This document shows, piece by piece, positions 1-7,853 of a DNA stretch of 14,534 nt. The notes under the pieces were generated by a model. That model was given only the letters and a program-made list of their open reading frames with translations. It had not been told where the DNA came from and did not search any database. A program made the position numbers and the translations under genes. This DNA is from Auxenochlorella pyrenoidosa (Eukaryota > Chlorophyta > Trebouxiophyceae > Chlorellales > Chlorellaceae), in assembly GCA_001430745.1 (NCBI GenBank), contig KQ482018.1, forward strand, positions 879,656-894,189. Reading direction: 5' to 3'. Each line of letters begins with the position of its first letter. Within the stretch, counting starts at the first letter, position 1.

Positions 1-1463
1 GGGGCCGGGGCCAGCGGTCGGGCCTGTGCCACAGAGCTCCACACGGCGCTGGGCCAACGAGACTTCAGGCGCCGACGCTGCCACCCGGCCGCGGCGGGGG
101 GCGCAGCGCGGTCTGCCAGCAGCACGGCTGCCGCGGAGGCCGCACCTGCGCAGCGTCTGCACACCGAACCAGATGAGCAGGGCCACGGCCAGCAGGTCGT
201 CCAGGGGCAGGCCGGCGTTGGGCACCACCTGCACGCCACGCCGTGCCGTGCGCGCAGGCGGTAAGAGGGGCGCACAAGAAGTGCGCAGAGCGGCGGCGCG
301 GCGGCGCGAGTGCCCGGCTGCTGCTGGTGTGGATTTACACGGATGTCTGGGCTGCCAGGCCCCCACAGGAGGCGCAGGCACCGGACAGCGGGCAACTGCT
401 AAAAGCCAACCTCACAGATGTGCCCACATCCAGCAGGCCCCTCACGCACGCAAAACGCCCCCCCCCCCCCCCCCCCCCCTCCCCCCCACGTCCTTGCCTC
501 GTCCAGCAGGTGCAGGAAGCGGCCCAGCCCCACGGAGATGACGGTCATGACGGCCAGCGCGCCAAAGGTGCCGCCAAACACCAGGCCCTTGGGCTGCTGC
601 AGCGCCAGCAGCAGCGCGATGAAGAAGGTCTTGTCGCCGATCTCGGAGAAGAAGATGAGCAGGAGGGCCTGGATGAAGCCCTCCCTGCGTGGGGGTGGTG
701 GTGGGGTTTGGGGTGAGGTGGGGTGGGTGGGGTGGGGGCGGGGGCGGGGGCGGCAGCCAGGGTTGTTTCCAAGGGGTGAAGCATGGCGAGCACAACATGA
801 AGGACAGCGGATCCCGCTGCGGCGCCGGTGCGATTATGTCTTCCTGCGGCCTGCAAGCAGCGATTGGGTAGCGGCGGTTGGCCCCGGATCGGCTCACAGA
901 GCAGCCTCACCGGACGGGGTCATCGCCCACAATGCCGGGGATGAAGGCCCCAGCATTGCTCAGCAGCTCGCTGGCTGCAGCAGGGTTGGCTGCCAGCAGG
1001 CCGCCCAGGCCCGCCACCGTCGCCGCCATCGCCGCTGGCAGGGAGGGCTGCAAGCAAAGGTTGAAAAATGGGGAGGCTGGGGCTGCTGTGCATGCAGGTA
1101 GGCAGCCGTGAGCTGAGCTGCTGGCTGTGCGCGTCACCCCGGACGCTCCATGTTTAAAGTCTTGTAAACAAACCAGCGTGACAGTAGGTCAGAGGCCAAG
1201 TGCACACACAGCTCACAAACCTGCAGGAGCTGCCACGGGCTGCTCAACTCCAGCTGCTGCTCCTGCTGCTGCCGCTGCTGCTGCACGCCAAGCTGCCGCC
1301 GCTGCTCCTGCTTGCTGCTTGCAGCGCACTCCACCGCCCGCTGCTGGCACGGCAGCGCGGCAGCGGGGCGGGCACCGGCCCGAGACCTGCCCAGAGGGCG
1401 GGGGCCCTTGCCGCAAGCATGAAGCCGCTGCAATGTGGATGTGCAGGTGGCTGGGCTGGCCAT
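1..1463 (-). CDS. Chloroplast GDT1/UPF0016-family ion transporter (PAM71-like), C-terminus beyond left edge
   Basis: Exons read on the minus strand: 1463-1221, 1047-911, 684-498 and 228 to about 146; the part left of 146 is unresolved. The ATG at 1463 has a good context and opens MASPAT, followed by about 80 residues rich in Ala, Arg, Ser and Gln with a Gln-rich stretch, as in a plastid transit peptide. Residues 127-189 hold the UPF0016 signature: SEIGDKT (Glu141 to Thr146) in a hydrophobic helix, then LVFGGTFGALAVMTVISVGLGR. The next exon gives VVPNAGLPLDDLLAVALLIWFGVQTL, whose first 18 or so residues match the plant DEVLP...LPIDDIAAVCLLVYFGV region. UPF0016 proteins carry two ExGD(K/R)(T/S) motifs; only the first lies here. 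Plant plastid members (PAM71, CMT1) move Mn2+ (and possibly Ca2+) into the stroma or thylakoid; which one this is cannot be told. Intron 3 uses a GC donor (GAG|GCAAGG). Phases: 0, 2, 0. Confidence 0.85.
458..487. repeat. Long C homopolymer (C22, T, C7) in intron 3 of the transporter gene
   Basis: Twenty-two C at 458-479, one T, then seven C. On the gene's sense strand this is a G-run starting about 10 bases inside the intron, directly after the GC-type 5' splice site at 497-496. It could fold as a G-quadruplex in the pre-mRNA, or its length could be a sequencing or assembly artefact. Confidence 0.9.
691..752 (+). repeat. G-rich tract with quadruplex potential in intron 2 of the transporter gene
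   Basis: At least ten runs of three or more G, separated by one to four bases, ending in repeated GGGGGC units. It lies in the intron between exons 684-498 and 1047-911. The transcribed sense strand is the C-rich complement, so the G-rich strand is the template. Immediately next to the 3' splice site at 686-685 the sense strand reads as a pyrimidine tract, so part of this bias may serve splicing. Confidence 0.75.
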
Positions 1464-1724
1464 CGCGGCTGCTGCAAGTCGAGGGTCGCGGCTGACGGGG
1501 AGTAAAGCCGCGGGTTGTGCGCAGCCGCTTGTAGGGCGCTCTAGGCACTCGTCGCCCGCAATGTGGCACGGTTTGGTTCTCTGGAACCCTTCCCATCGCA
1601 CTGCCAATCGTCCAGCTCAGCGCCCTGATGGCCCTGCTCACCAAAGCACCACATGCATACGCTTCCTTTGGCCCTGCAGCACCCGGAGTCCCACCACACT
1701 TTGACCAGGACACCACACACAGCC
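1464..1724. promoter_or_regulatory. Shared head-to-head promoter region, transporter and PSRP-3
   Basis: These 261 bp separate the two divergent start codons at 1463 (minus) and 1725 (plus), so both promoters and 5' UTRs must fit here unless a 5' UTR intron lies further away. No clear TATA box or repeated operator is visible. Both products appear plastid-targeted, which makes shared control plausible, but this is inference from layout only. Confidence 0.5.
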
Positions 1725-3380
1725 ATGGCGTCGATTGTGGTGGCTCGGGCAGCCGCCCGGCCCGTGCAGGTGTGCTGCAGCTCCTGGCCCTGCTCATGTG
1801 CAGCCCGATGGCAATGCACGGCGTATCCAACAGCTCAGCCTTGTTTCCCGCTGCTCCCTGCAGGCCGCCCGCAGCAGCAGCCGCCCGCAGGCTCGCGCAG
1901 CCTTCCGCGCGCCTGCCCGCGCTCTGTACTTCCACACTCGGCAGTCCGTCATCGCCATGGCCGCCGAGGTGAGCAACCGTGGGCTGCACATGCGGCGCCG
2001 CCGCCCCTTGCTGCCGCCGCCTTGCGCGCCCCAGCCGCGACCCACTCCCCTTTGTTTTTCCTGTGTCCAGACCGAGGAGGTTGTGGAGTCCGACGAGGAG
2101 TTTGTGGACGAGGTGGAGGAGGTGCCCTCCTCTGTGAGTGCCTGCCTGCGTGCCCTGGCCATACCCCGCTGGCCTGACGCTCAGCCGGCTCGCAGCCTGC
2201 TGGCTAATAGCAGGAGCTTGTTTGCAACATGATGTGTTGCCCGTCGCATCAGCCGGTATGCTCCCCCCTGCCCTCTAACCCTGGCGCGCACACCTGCAAA
2301 CCCACTCCGGGCTGCCCCCATTCCCAGCTGCCAGCCCGATCATTGACTGCCTGCTGCGTCTGGAAGGGGGCCAGAAGTTCACTTGTCGGGCCCCCCACCC
2401 CGCTCTCCCGCCGCAGACCTTTGCGGAGAAGCTGGCCAAGCTGCAGGCTGCCGAGGGCGCGCCCGCCGTGCCCGCCGAGTTCTCCCTCAACTTCCTGTGG
2501 CTGGACAAGAACATTGCGGTGGCGGTGGACCAGGTGTTTGGCCAGGTGGGGAAGCGCGCACCCGGAGGCGCCGCGTGGGCCCCGTCCCCTCTGCGCGCGC
2601 TCTCCCCGCGTCCCGCCCCCCCCCCCCCCCCCGGGGGGTACGCACAGCAGCGATGCAGTGCTGCAAGCGTTGCTCTAGCACGCCCCCCCGCGCCACGCGC
2701 CACGGCCCTGCGGCAGCGGTTTCAGGGAGCGCCGCGGCCGCGGCAGCGCGCACGCGCGCTTCTTTGCCCAGGCCTCCCCCTTGTCTTGTTCCCCACCCTC
2801 CTCCTGCCGCAGGGCCAGCGCAGCCCGGTGACCGAGTACTTCTTCTGGCCCCGCAAGGACGCCTGGGAGGAGCTCAAGGCGGCGCTCGACTCGCGCAGCT
2901 GGATCGGCGAGCGCGAGAAGGTGCGGGCGGGCGGTGCAGGGCTGGCGGGCTGGCTGCAGACGGTGGTGCCAAGGGCAATGCCAGGGGCGGGGCTGGCGGG
3001 CTGACTGTCGGGGTATTGTTTTGGTGACGGGTGCGGGGCTGGCTGGCGCACAGGCGGGGGACGAGGGCGCAGTGTGACGGCGTCCACAGGCGGAGCTCAG
3101 GCGCTGCGGCGGGCAGAGGCAGGGATGCCTTGACCTTCCACTGGCGTGTGGCTGTGAGACAGTCCCAGGCTCAAGTCCAAGCCCTGCAGGGCCAGCTGCA
3201 GCCCCCTTTCGACCCTTGCGCCCCCCCACCCACCCCACCCCAACCCCTTTATGGTTGCCCCCGCAGGTGCTGCTGCTGAACCAGTGCACAGAGGTGATCA
3301 ACTACTGGCAGGACGAGAACAAGCACAGCCTGGACCAGGCGCGCGAGAAGTTCCCCAACTGCAAGTTCTCCGGCTCCTAA
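1725..3380 (+). CDS. PSRP3: Plastid-specific 30S ribosomal protein 3 (PSRP-3, Ycf65-like), nuclear-encoded
   Basis: Six exons: 1725-1769, 1864-1968, 2071-2133, 2417-2545, 2813-2920 and 3267-3380, giving 187 aa and ending at TAA. All five introns are GT-AG and all are phase 0. Residues 1 to about 49 ([15 protein letters not shown], then Ala, Arg and Ser rich) form the chloroplast transit peptide. An acidic linker ([18 protein letters not shown]) follows. The conserved core is [15 protein letters not shown] (97-111), [14 protein letters not shown] (123-136) and [14 protein letters not shown] (151-164), a clear match to the PSRP-3/Ycf65 family. Family members are small-subunit proteins of the plastid ribosome; in red-lineage plastids the gene is plastid-encoded as ycf65, in plants and green algae nuclear. 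The start is fixed by a strong context (GCCATGG) and by the transit peptide. It lies head to head with the transporter gene. Identity is confident. Confidence 0.95.
2616..2638. repeat. C17-G6 homopolymer junction in PSRP-3 intron 4
   Basis: Seventeen C at 2616-2632 followed at once by six G at 2633-2638. The six G can pair back to part of the C run. It lies inside the intron 2546-2812 and does not affect the coding model. Confidence 0.85.
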
Positions 3381-3569
3381 GCGCACCCCCCCTGCCGGCA
3401 CACCAGCGCCTGGCCTAGCCGCCGGCCCCGCCCGTTTTCGCGCCCACCCCCTGGCGTTTTCGGCGCCGGCCGGTATTGCGGCCGCTGCCGGGGGCGGCGC
3501 GCCGGTCGCAGCACCCCCCGTTTCCTGCTCCCCTCTGCTCTCTCCCTCTCCTCTGCTTCCATCTCCCTG

Positions 3570-3574
3570 TGTAA
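3570..3574 (+). terminator. PSRP3: Probable TGTAA polyadenylation signal of PSRP-3
   Basis: TGTAA lies about 190 bp after the PSRP-3 stop codon. TGTAA is the usual poly(A) signal of chlorophyte nuclear genes, and this is the only good candidate in this 3' region. Confidence 0.6.
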
Positions 3575-3590
3575 GCCTTCAATGCTGAGT

Positions 3591-3622
3591 GAGCTGGGGT
3601 GCATGCGAGCTGGGGTGCATGC
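3591..3622 (+). repeat. Perfect 16-bp tandem duplication
   Basis: The unit GAGCTGGGGTGCATGC occurs twice without a mismatch, at 3591-3606 and 3607-3622, shortly after the PSRP-3 poly(A) signal and about 300 bp upstream of the esterase start. It contains the palindrome GCATGC. Function unknown. Confidence 0.9.
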
Positions 3623-3926
3623 GACCCTGCAGAGCAAGGGGGCGCTCCGACTCGGGGCAGCTGGCACGAGAAGGCAGCCTGCGGCGCCTTGCTGTGTGCA
3701 CACAGGTTGACGCAGTTTTGCTGCCGCTTGAAGATGGTAGGGAGAAGGGGGCAGGAAGCAATGATGCAAACTGTATGCTGCATGCGTAGTGCACAGGGAA
3801 GACTCAGGGGACGGCTGCGCCAGCTCCTGGGAAGCTGCCCGGGTGCATGGGCTGCAGGCCCAGGGAGGCCTGCCCATTCCCCTCGACAATCTCTGCACAC
3901 TTTCAAGAGCCAAGGAACCCGCCAGG

Positions 3927-6232
3927 ATGCCCTCGGCATTCACAAGTGGCCGCCTGACGGCGCGCCCTGCCTGCACCATCAGCGCCGGTGGTGGGCCTCC
4001 TGGCCCCAGCCTGCAGCAGCTGGGGCTCGCCGGCCTGCGAGATGGCATGCTCTACGTGTCAGCCACCTACAGGTCGGGCGTGCAGGCCCCGCTCATGTGA
4101 GGGCGGCCATACCGGGTGGCGCCGCTGCGCCCGCCGCCGGCAGGGTGTGCTGCGGCACTGCCTGGCGACGGATGTGCCGGGGTAGCCGCTTGCCCATGCC
4201 ACAAGTCTGTTTCACCACAGGTGTGGGCCGTTGATTCCATCCCTGTTGCCAACCCAAGCGTGTCGCTCTTGCTGCTGCAGAGTGACGCTGCATGGCGCCG
4301 GCGGAAAAGCGCAGGGTAGGCAGCTTGCACCGCTCTCTGACGCCAGCAGGTCTCCATCTGGCCCAAGTTTGCAGTCACAACAACATCGCGGCTGCGCTAG
4401 CCTCACATGCAGCTGAATTCCATCCGAACCTCCTGTTCTGTGTTGCCAATTGACAGCTGGCAGCGTCTTGGCAGGCCTGGCCTCGCCTGCTCCCATCAGT
4501 CCAGTCAAGCTGCTGCATGAGAGCACCAAGTGTGAGTAAGGTATATCCATTGCTCTCCCCTGCAGGCGGGCTGAATCACCTGATCAAGCATGCCGACGCT
4601 TATGGCACGCTGCTGCTGGCGCCAGAGAGCCGGGCGTCGACTTGGGACGTTCTGCGGGGCGGGCTAGGCTCAGATGTCGAATACATGAACCGTGCGCTCG
4701 AGCACACGTTTCGACAGGTGCAGGCAGCAGGCAGCAGGCAGCAGCTTGGCTGACAGGTGCAGCAGCAGGCTACCAGGATTTATCCTCCACATTGCCTGCG
4801 CCTGCTCCTTGCTGCCACCACCTGCGGTGCTGTGCATGCTGCCGCAGGCCCTCCTGGTCATGCATGCTTGCGGTACCACACCGACAGCATCTCATTTGAC
4901 CCATGAGTCTTGACCTGAGACCCCGAAGTCCACCCTTCTTTAGCCTTTTCCTCCGCCCGTCGTTGCATTCCCGTTGCTGCCCATGGCTGCCTTTTCCTCT
5001 GCCCATCCACGCCTGCAGTACGACGTGGACGCGCAGCGCCTGTGCATCAGCGGCTTCTCCGACGGCGCCTCGTACGCGCTCACCCTGGGTGCCGCCAATG
5101 GGGCCCTCTTCTCCCACATCGCTGGTGGGTGGTGCGGGGACCCTCCATCCAGCGGCAGGGCCGCTGTCAAACCAAACAGGGCGCCACATGTGCTGCTGCC
5201 CAGCTGCTGGCCACGTACCCTGACCCGCAGGCATGGAACGCAGCCTTGTGGCCTGCCTCTTGTTGTCACAGGTTCCTGCGCGCCTGCTGCCCTCGCACCC
5301 CGGCTTCATGCGGCCGCCCAGCTTAGAAGGTGCGTGACCCTTGGGCAGGGCAGAGCAGGGGCGCACCGCCGCCTGCGCCGATCTAAACGCACCCAGCATG
5401 CATCTCTGCTGGTGCTGCAGCATCCCTGCCCTGCGCCCAGGCAAGCCAGGGCTGGCTTGGCCTGGAAGCAGGGCAGGGGTGGGCGCACCCCTCCCACATG
5501 CACGCCACCTGCCTGCGGCCCACCACGTACCGCTTGCACCGCACTTCCGTTCCTGACACCCGCCACCAGGCAGGCCGCTGGTGCGCATGTCGCAAGCGCT
5601 GAGCCGCCTGCCCCGCCTGCCCCCTGCCTGCCTCGCCGGCTTCCTGAATCCACGCCTCAGGGCTGTAATCTTTCTGTTTTTCTTTCCTCGCCGGCAGGCA
5701 AGCCGCTGGTCGTTATACATGTCGCATGCGCTGAGCTGCCTGCCCCGCCTGCCCCCTGCCTGGCCCCTGCCTGCCTCGCCAGCAGGCAGGCCGCTGGTGT
5801 ACGTGTCCCACGGCGTGCACGACCGCGTGCTGCGCATCGACTACTGCTCCCGCGCCCTGCTGCCGCGCCTGGAGGCCCTTGGCTACTTGGTCACCTACAC
5901 CGAGTTTGACGGGCCGCACAGCGTAGGGGGGCAATGTATACGGAGTTTGAGGGGCCGCACAGCGTAGGAGGGCAATTCTACAAGATGTTCGTGACACAGC
6001 ACAAGGCCGCTTGGCCCGGGTGCACAGGCGGGGCACAGTTCTGCATGCTCTGTCTGCCTGCTGCCGCAGTGCCAGTGCCTCATTGGGCGCCCCGGCGAGG
6101 TGGCCTGAGGAGCGTGCATGCTGGGCATGTGGCTCCTCTGCTCTGCAGGTTCCCTCTTCGATTGCAAAGGAGGCTCTAACTTGGTTCTGTGGCAGCCGAG
6201 GGCTTGCCTCGAGCACCAGCCAGGAGGAATGA
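3927..6232 (+). CDS. Alpha/beta hydrolase of the phospholipase/carboxylesterase family
   Basis: Seven exons: 3927-4096, 4281-4315, 4566-4717, 5019-5124, 5231-5329 (least sure), 5786-5922 and 6149-6232, about 260 aa. The fold signature is in order: LIVTLHGAGG (residues 56-65, oxyanion region), LLAPESRASTWDV, VDAQRLCISGFSDGASYAL with nucleophile Ser133 in GFSDG, VYVSHGVHDRVL with the likely acid Asp200, and FDGPHS with catalytic His232, then VPSSIAKEALTWF. This matches the YpfH/Abhydrolase_2 type serine esterases; the substrate cannot be told. No transit peptide is clear, so a cytosolic enzyme is likely. Exon 5 must encode PSHPGFMRPPSLE; its acceptor at 5229-5230 is the one that keeps phase but adds about 26 residues before PSHPGFM that the family lacks. 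Exon 6 is surrounded by copies of its own edges (5567-5785 and 5937-5977). The ATG at 3927 has A at -3. Confidence 0.85.
4721..4744 (+). repeat. 7-bp microsatellite just after an esterase 5' splice site
   Basis: CAGGCAG is repeated three times (4721-4741), followed by CAG. It begins three bases after the exon 3 boundary at 4717. Each unit contains CAG, which resembles a 3' splice site end, although it sits at the start of the intron. Confidence 0.8.
5567..5785 (+). repeat. Two degenerate upstream copies of the esterase exon 6 acceptor and exon start
   Basis: Copy 1 (5567-5640) and copy 2 (5692-5783) share CATGTCGCA, GCGCTGAGC and a long GCCTGCCCC-rich stretch. Each begins with an AG followed by a version of GGCAGGCCGCTGGT. 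The real exon 6 begins with the same sequence at 5786. All three have an AG before GCAGGCCG or GCAAGCCG, so all could act as 3' splice sites in the same phase, reading GRPLV, GKPLV and GRPLV. Copy 2 has the best pyrimidine tract (about 5668-5690). Only the third copy continues into the conserved VYVSHGVHD frame. Confidence 0.85.
5896..5977 (+). repeat. 41-bp tandem duplication of the esterase exon 6 end and 5' splice site
   Basis: The segment starting at 5896 (TACACCGAGTTTGAC to GGGCAAT) recurs 41 bp later at 5937 with only a few substitutions. Both copies encode TEFDGPHS or TEFEGPHS and both carry a following GTAGG donor (5923 and 5964). Since 41 is not a multiple of three, reading through the first copy gives a stop at 5965-5967. 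Splicing at the first donor restores GPHS joined to VPSSIAKEAL. Confidence 0.9.
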
Positions 6233-6739
6233 GGGTTCTGCGCGAAAGGTACCCGCGCCTGAGCTGGCAGTGCTTGGGCAGGGCTGCATGCAGGCGCTTT
6301 GAGACCATCCTGCCACCCTGTTTTAATTAATTTCTTCAAAAAGTTTTAAAAAGTGTTCAGAGCTTGTTTTCACTCTCCATGCACGGATGTGATCATACCA
6401 GGTGACGAACACGAGTTTTCAGGCTGGCGGCTGTTGTGGGCAGCAGCCATGTCTTGCACAGGCATGTGCGGTCTGTGCACTGCTCAGCGCGCTGCAGCTG
6501 CTGCGCCTGCTGGCCCAGGGCGGAGAAAGCTCCCAGGGTAGGTTGCCTGCAGCTGCCTACAATACAGGGAGTAGGATGGAAGTGTTGATGAGGCGCACAT
6601 CCAGTGTCAGGCAGGGTACAGCAGCTACACCACCACGCAGGCAGGCGTGGTTGCCGGAAGACGAGCAGGCACGGGCCCTGGCCTGAGCTGGGGTCAGGCC
6701 TCCCCGCCACATCCGCCCGTCATGCCAGCAGCCCAGGCC
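6233..6739. other. Convergent intergenic region with an AT-rich island
   Basis: 507 bp between the stop codons of the esterase (plus) and the coiled-coil gene (minus), so it should hold both 3' UTRs. A stretch at about 6320-6358 is strongly AT-rich (TTTTAATTAATTT, then AAAAAG and TTTTAAAAAG) against GC-rich surroundings. No TGTAA was found on either strand in this gap, so the AT-rich island is the best candidate for the esterase 3' end. Nothing else recognisable. Confidence 0.5.
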
Positions 6740-7688
6740 TCACTTGAGCTCCGCCATGAGCTGCGCCACCTGGTTGGTGAAGTCCTGCCTGCTGGGTTCT
6801 TGTTGCACAGGAGGAAAAGGCCCCGCCGGTCTGTGCTGCTTGAACAGGATTTCATGCACTCTGCCTGCGCCGGTACAGCCCTGTCTGGACTCTGTCCCCA
6901 CCAGGCTCAGCACCACGACACACGGACGTCAGCAACATAACGCAGCCTCCTCTAAATCTGTCCCTCGCTGTGTGGGCCGCAGCACCCACCTGGCCAGGTC
7001 GGCATCGCCCGTCACGCCTGCCACCTCTGCCTTGAGCGCCTCCACCTCCTCCAGCAGCCGCGTGTTGGAGGCCTGGACGAGTGGTTTGTAATGTAAAGAG
7101 GCAGCACGATGGTTGTTTAGTGGCGAGCAGGCTCCCAGGCAGGTTGTGCTTTGTGGGTGCTGGCCCTGCGCCGCTATCAGCACCTCCCGCTAACCAGTTC
7201 TTGTCAGGCAGCGAGGCATTTCAGGGATTTGTGCGCCGCTTTGTCCTTGCCTGGCTGGCCTCCAGGTCTGCGCAGCAATGGGCCTCCTCAGCCTGCACCC
7301 CCGCAAGCGCCGACTCTGCCGCCACCAGGCGGCCGCGTGCGCTCTCCCGCGCCGTCACCGCTGCAGCGTACGCCTGCTGCGCCCCCTCCTGCTTGGCCTT
7401 CAGCTCCTTGATTTCTTTCTCTGCACTTGGTGAAGGTGTAGATTTCACGAGGATCATTTAGGCTTGCAGCAGGGAGCCCAGGAGGCGCAGCGCCGCTGCC
7501 GGCAACGCTCCGACGGCGGCGCCGCCGCCGACACTGCTTGGTGCTGCCCTCTGCGCACCCATGACCATCCAGTGGTGCGTGTGTTGGTTCAGCAGGCGAG
7601 CAATCTCAGCCGCTGGGTCCAGGGGCTGGCGGGAGCCTCCCAGGCCCCTGCCCAGGCCGCCCAGGCTCTTTGCGTTGAACATGGACAT
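6740..7688 (-). CDS. Small coiled-coil protein, unrecognised (143 aa)
   Basis: Exons on the minus strand: 7688-7559, 7420-7251, 7072-6990 and 6788-6740, ending in TGA. Phases 1, 0 and 2 all join cleanly, giving 143 aa. The N-terminus is Gly rich (KSLGGLGRGLGGSRQ, residues 7-21), followed by LDPAAEIARLLNQHTHHW. From residue 44 (EKEIKELKAKQEGAQQAY) to the end the sequence is a helix of heptad type, with Leu and Ala at core spacing and many Glu, Lys and Arg; it closes with DFTNQVAQLMAELK. I do not recognise a family; the size and shape would suit an adaptor or a structural or cytoskeletal subunit, but no function is claimed. Intron 2 uses a GC donor (CAG|GCAAGG at 7250-7249), since no GT lies near the end of the open frame. 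The start is one of two close Met codons (7688 or 7682). Head to head with the kinase. Confidence 0.75.
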
Positions 7689-7853
7689 TGCTGGCTCAAT
7701 GCAGGTCGCTGGCAGGGCTCAGGCTGTTGGGTGAATGCAAGCTTGGATCAAGGCAGGCAGCGTCAGGTCTATTTGGAAAGTCTGATCACGAGGAATGTAG
7801 GCATTTCCTGCACCGCCCTGGCTTATCTCTTGATGCTCTCCCTCTAATATACG
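7689..7853. promoter_or_regulatory. Shared head-to-head promoter region, coiled-coil gene and kinase
   Basis: Only 165 bp separate the two divergent start codons. A TAATATA-like stretch lies at about 7845-7851 but is too close to the kinase ATG at 7854 to be its TATA box. No other motif stands out. Coupled transcription is an inference from spacing. Confidence 0.45.

Larger units (their letters stand above)
3381..3926. other. Intergenic: PSRP-3 3' UTR and esterase upstream region
   Basis: A gap of 546 bp between two genes on the same strand. It holds the probable PSRP-3 poly(A) signal at 3570-3574, a 16-bp perfect tandem repeat at 3591-3622, and presumably the esterase promoter. Open frames here lack recognisable motifs. 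An in-frame ATG at 3789 would extend the esterase by 46 residues but has no supporting similarity. Confidence 0.6.

Noticed and set aside
1255..1345. CTG/CAG-rich stretch as a microsatellite locus
   Set aside because: It is interrupted and encodes the Gln-rich part of the transporter transit peptide, so it is explained by coding sequence.
2221..2260. Possible intronic C/D-type snoRNA in PSRP-3 intron 3 (ATGATGT) and a similar GATGTGTTGC in kinase intron 6
   Set aside because: No matching D box (CTGA) at the right distance and no terminal stem; the shared ten bases are likely chance.
4770..5837. Open frame of 355 codons on the minus strand over the esterase
   Set aside because: The plus strand carries the conserved GFSDG, HGVHD and GPH motifs in order; the minus frame is compositional and repeats the duplicated segment.
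4974..5909. Long plus frame reading straight through the esterase introns
   Set aside because: Only 5019-5124 of it matches the family; the PGFM and VYVSHG segments lie in other frames and require splicing.
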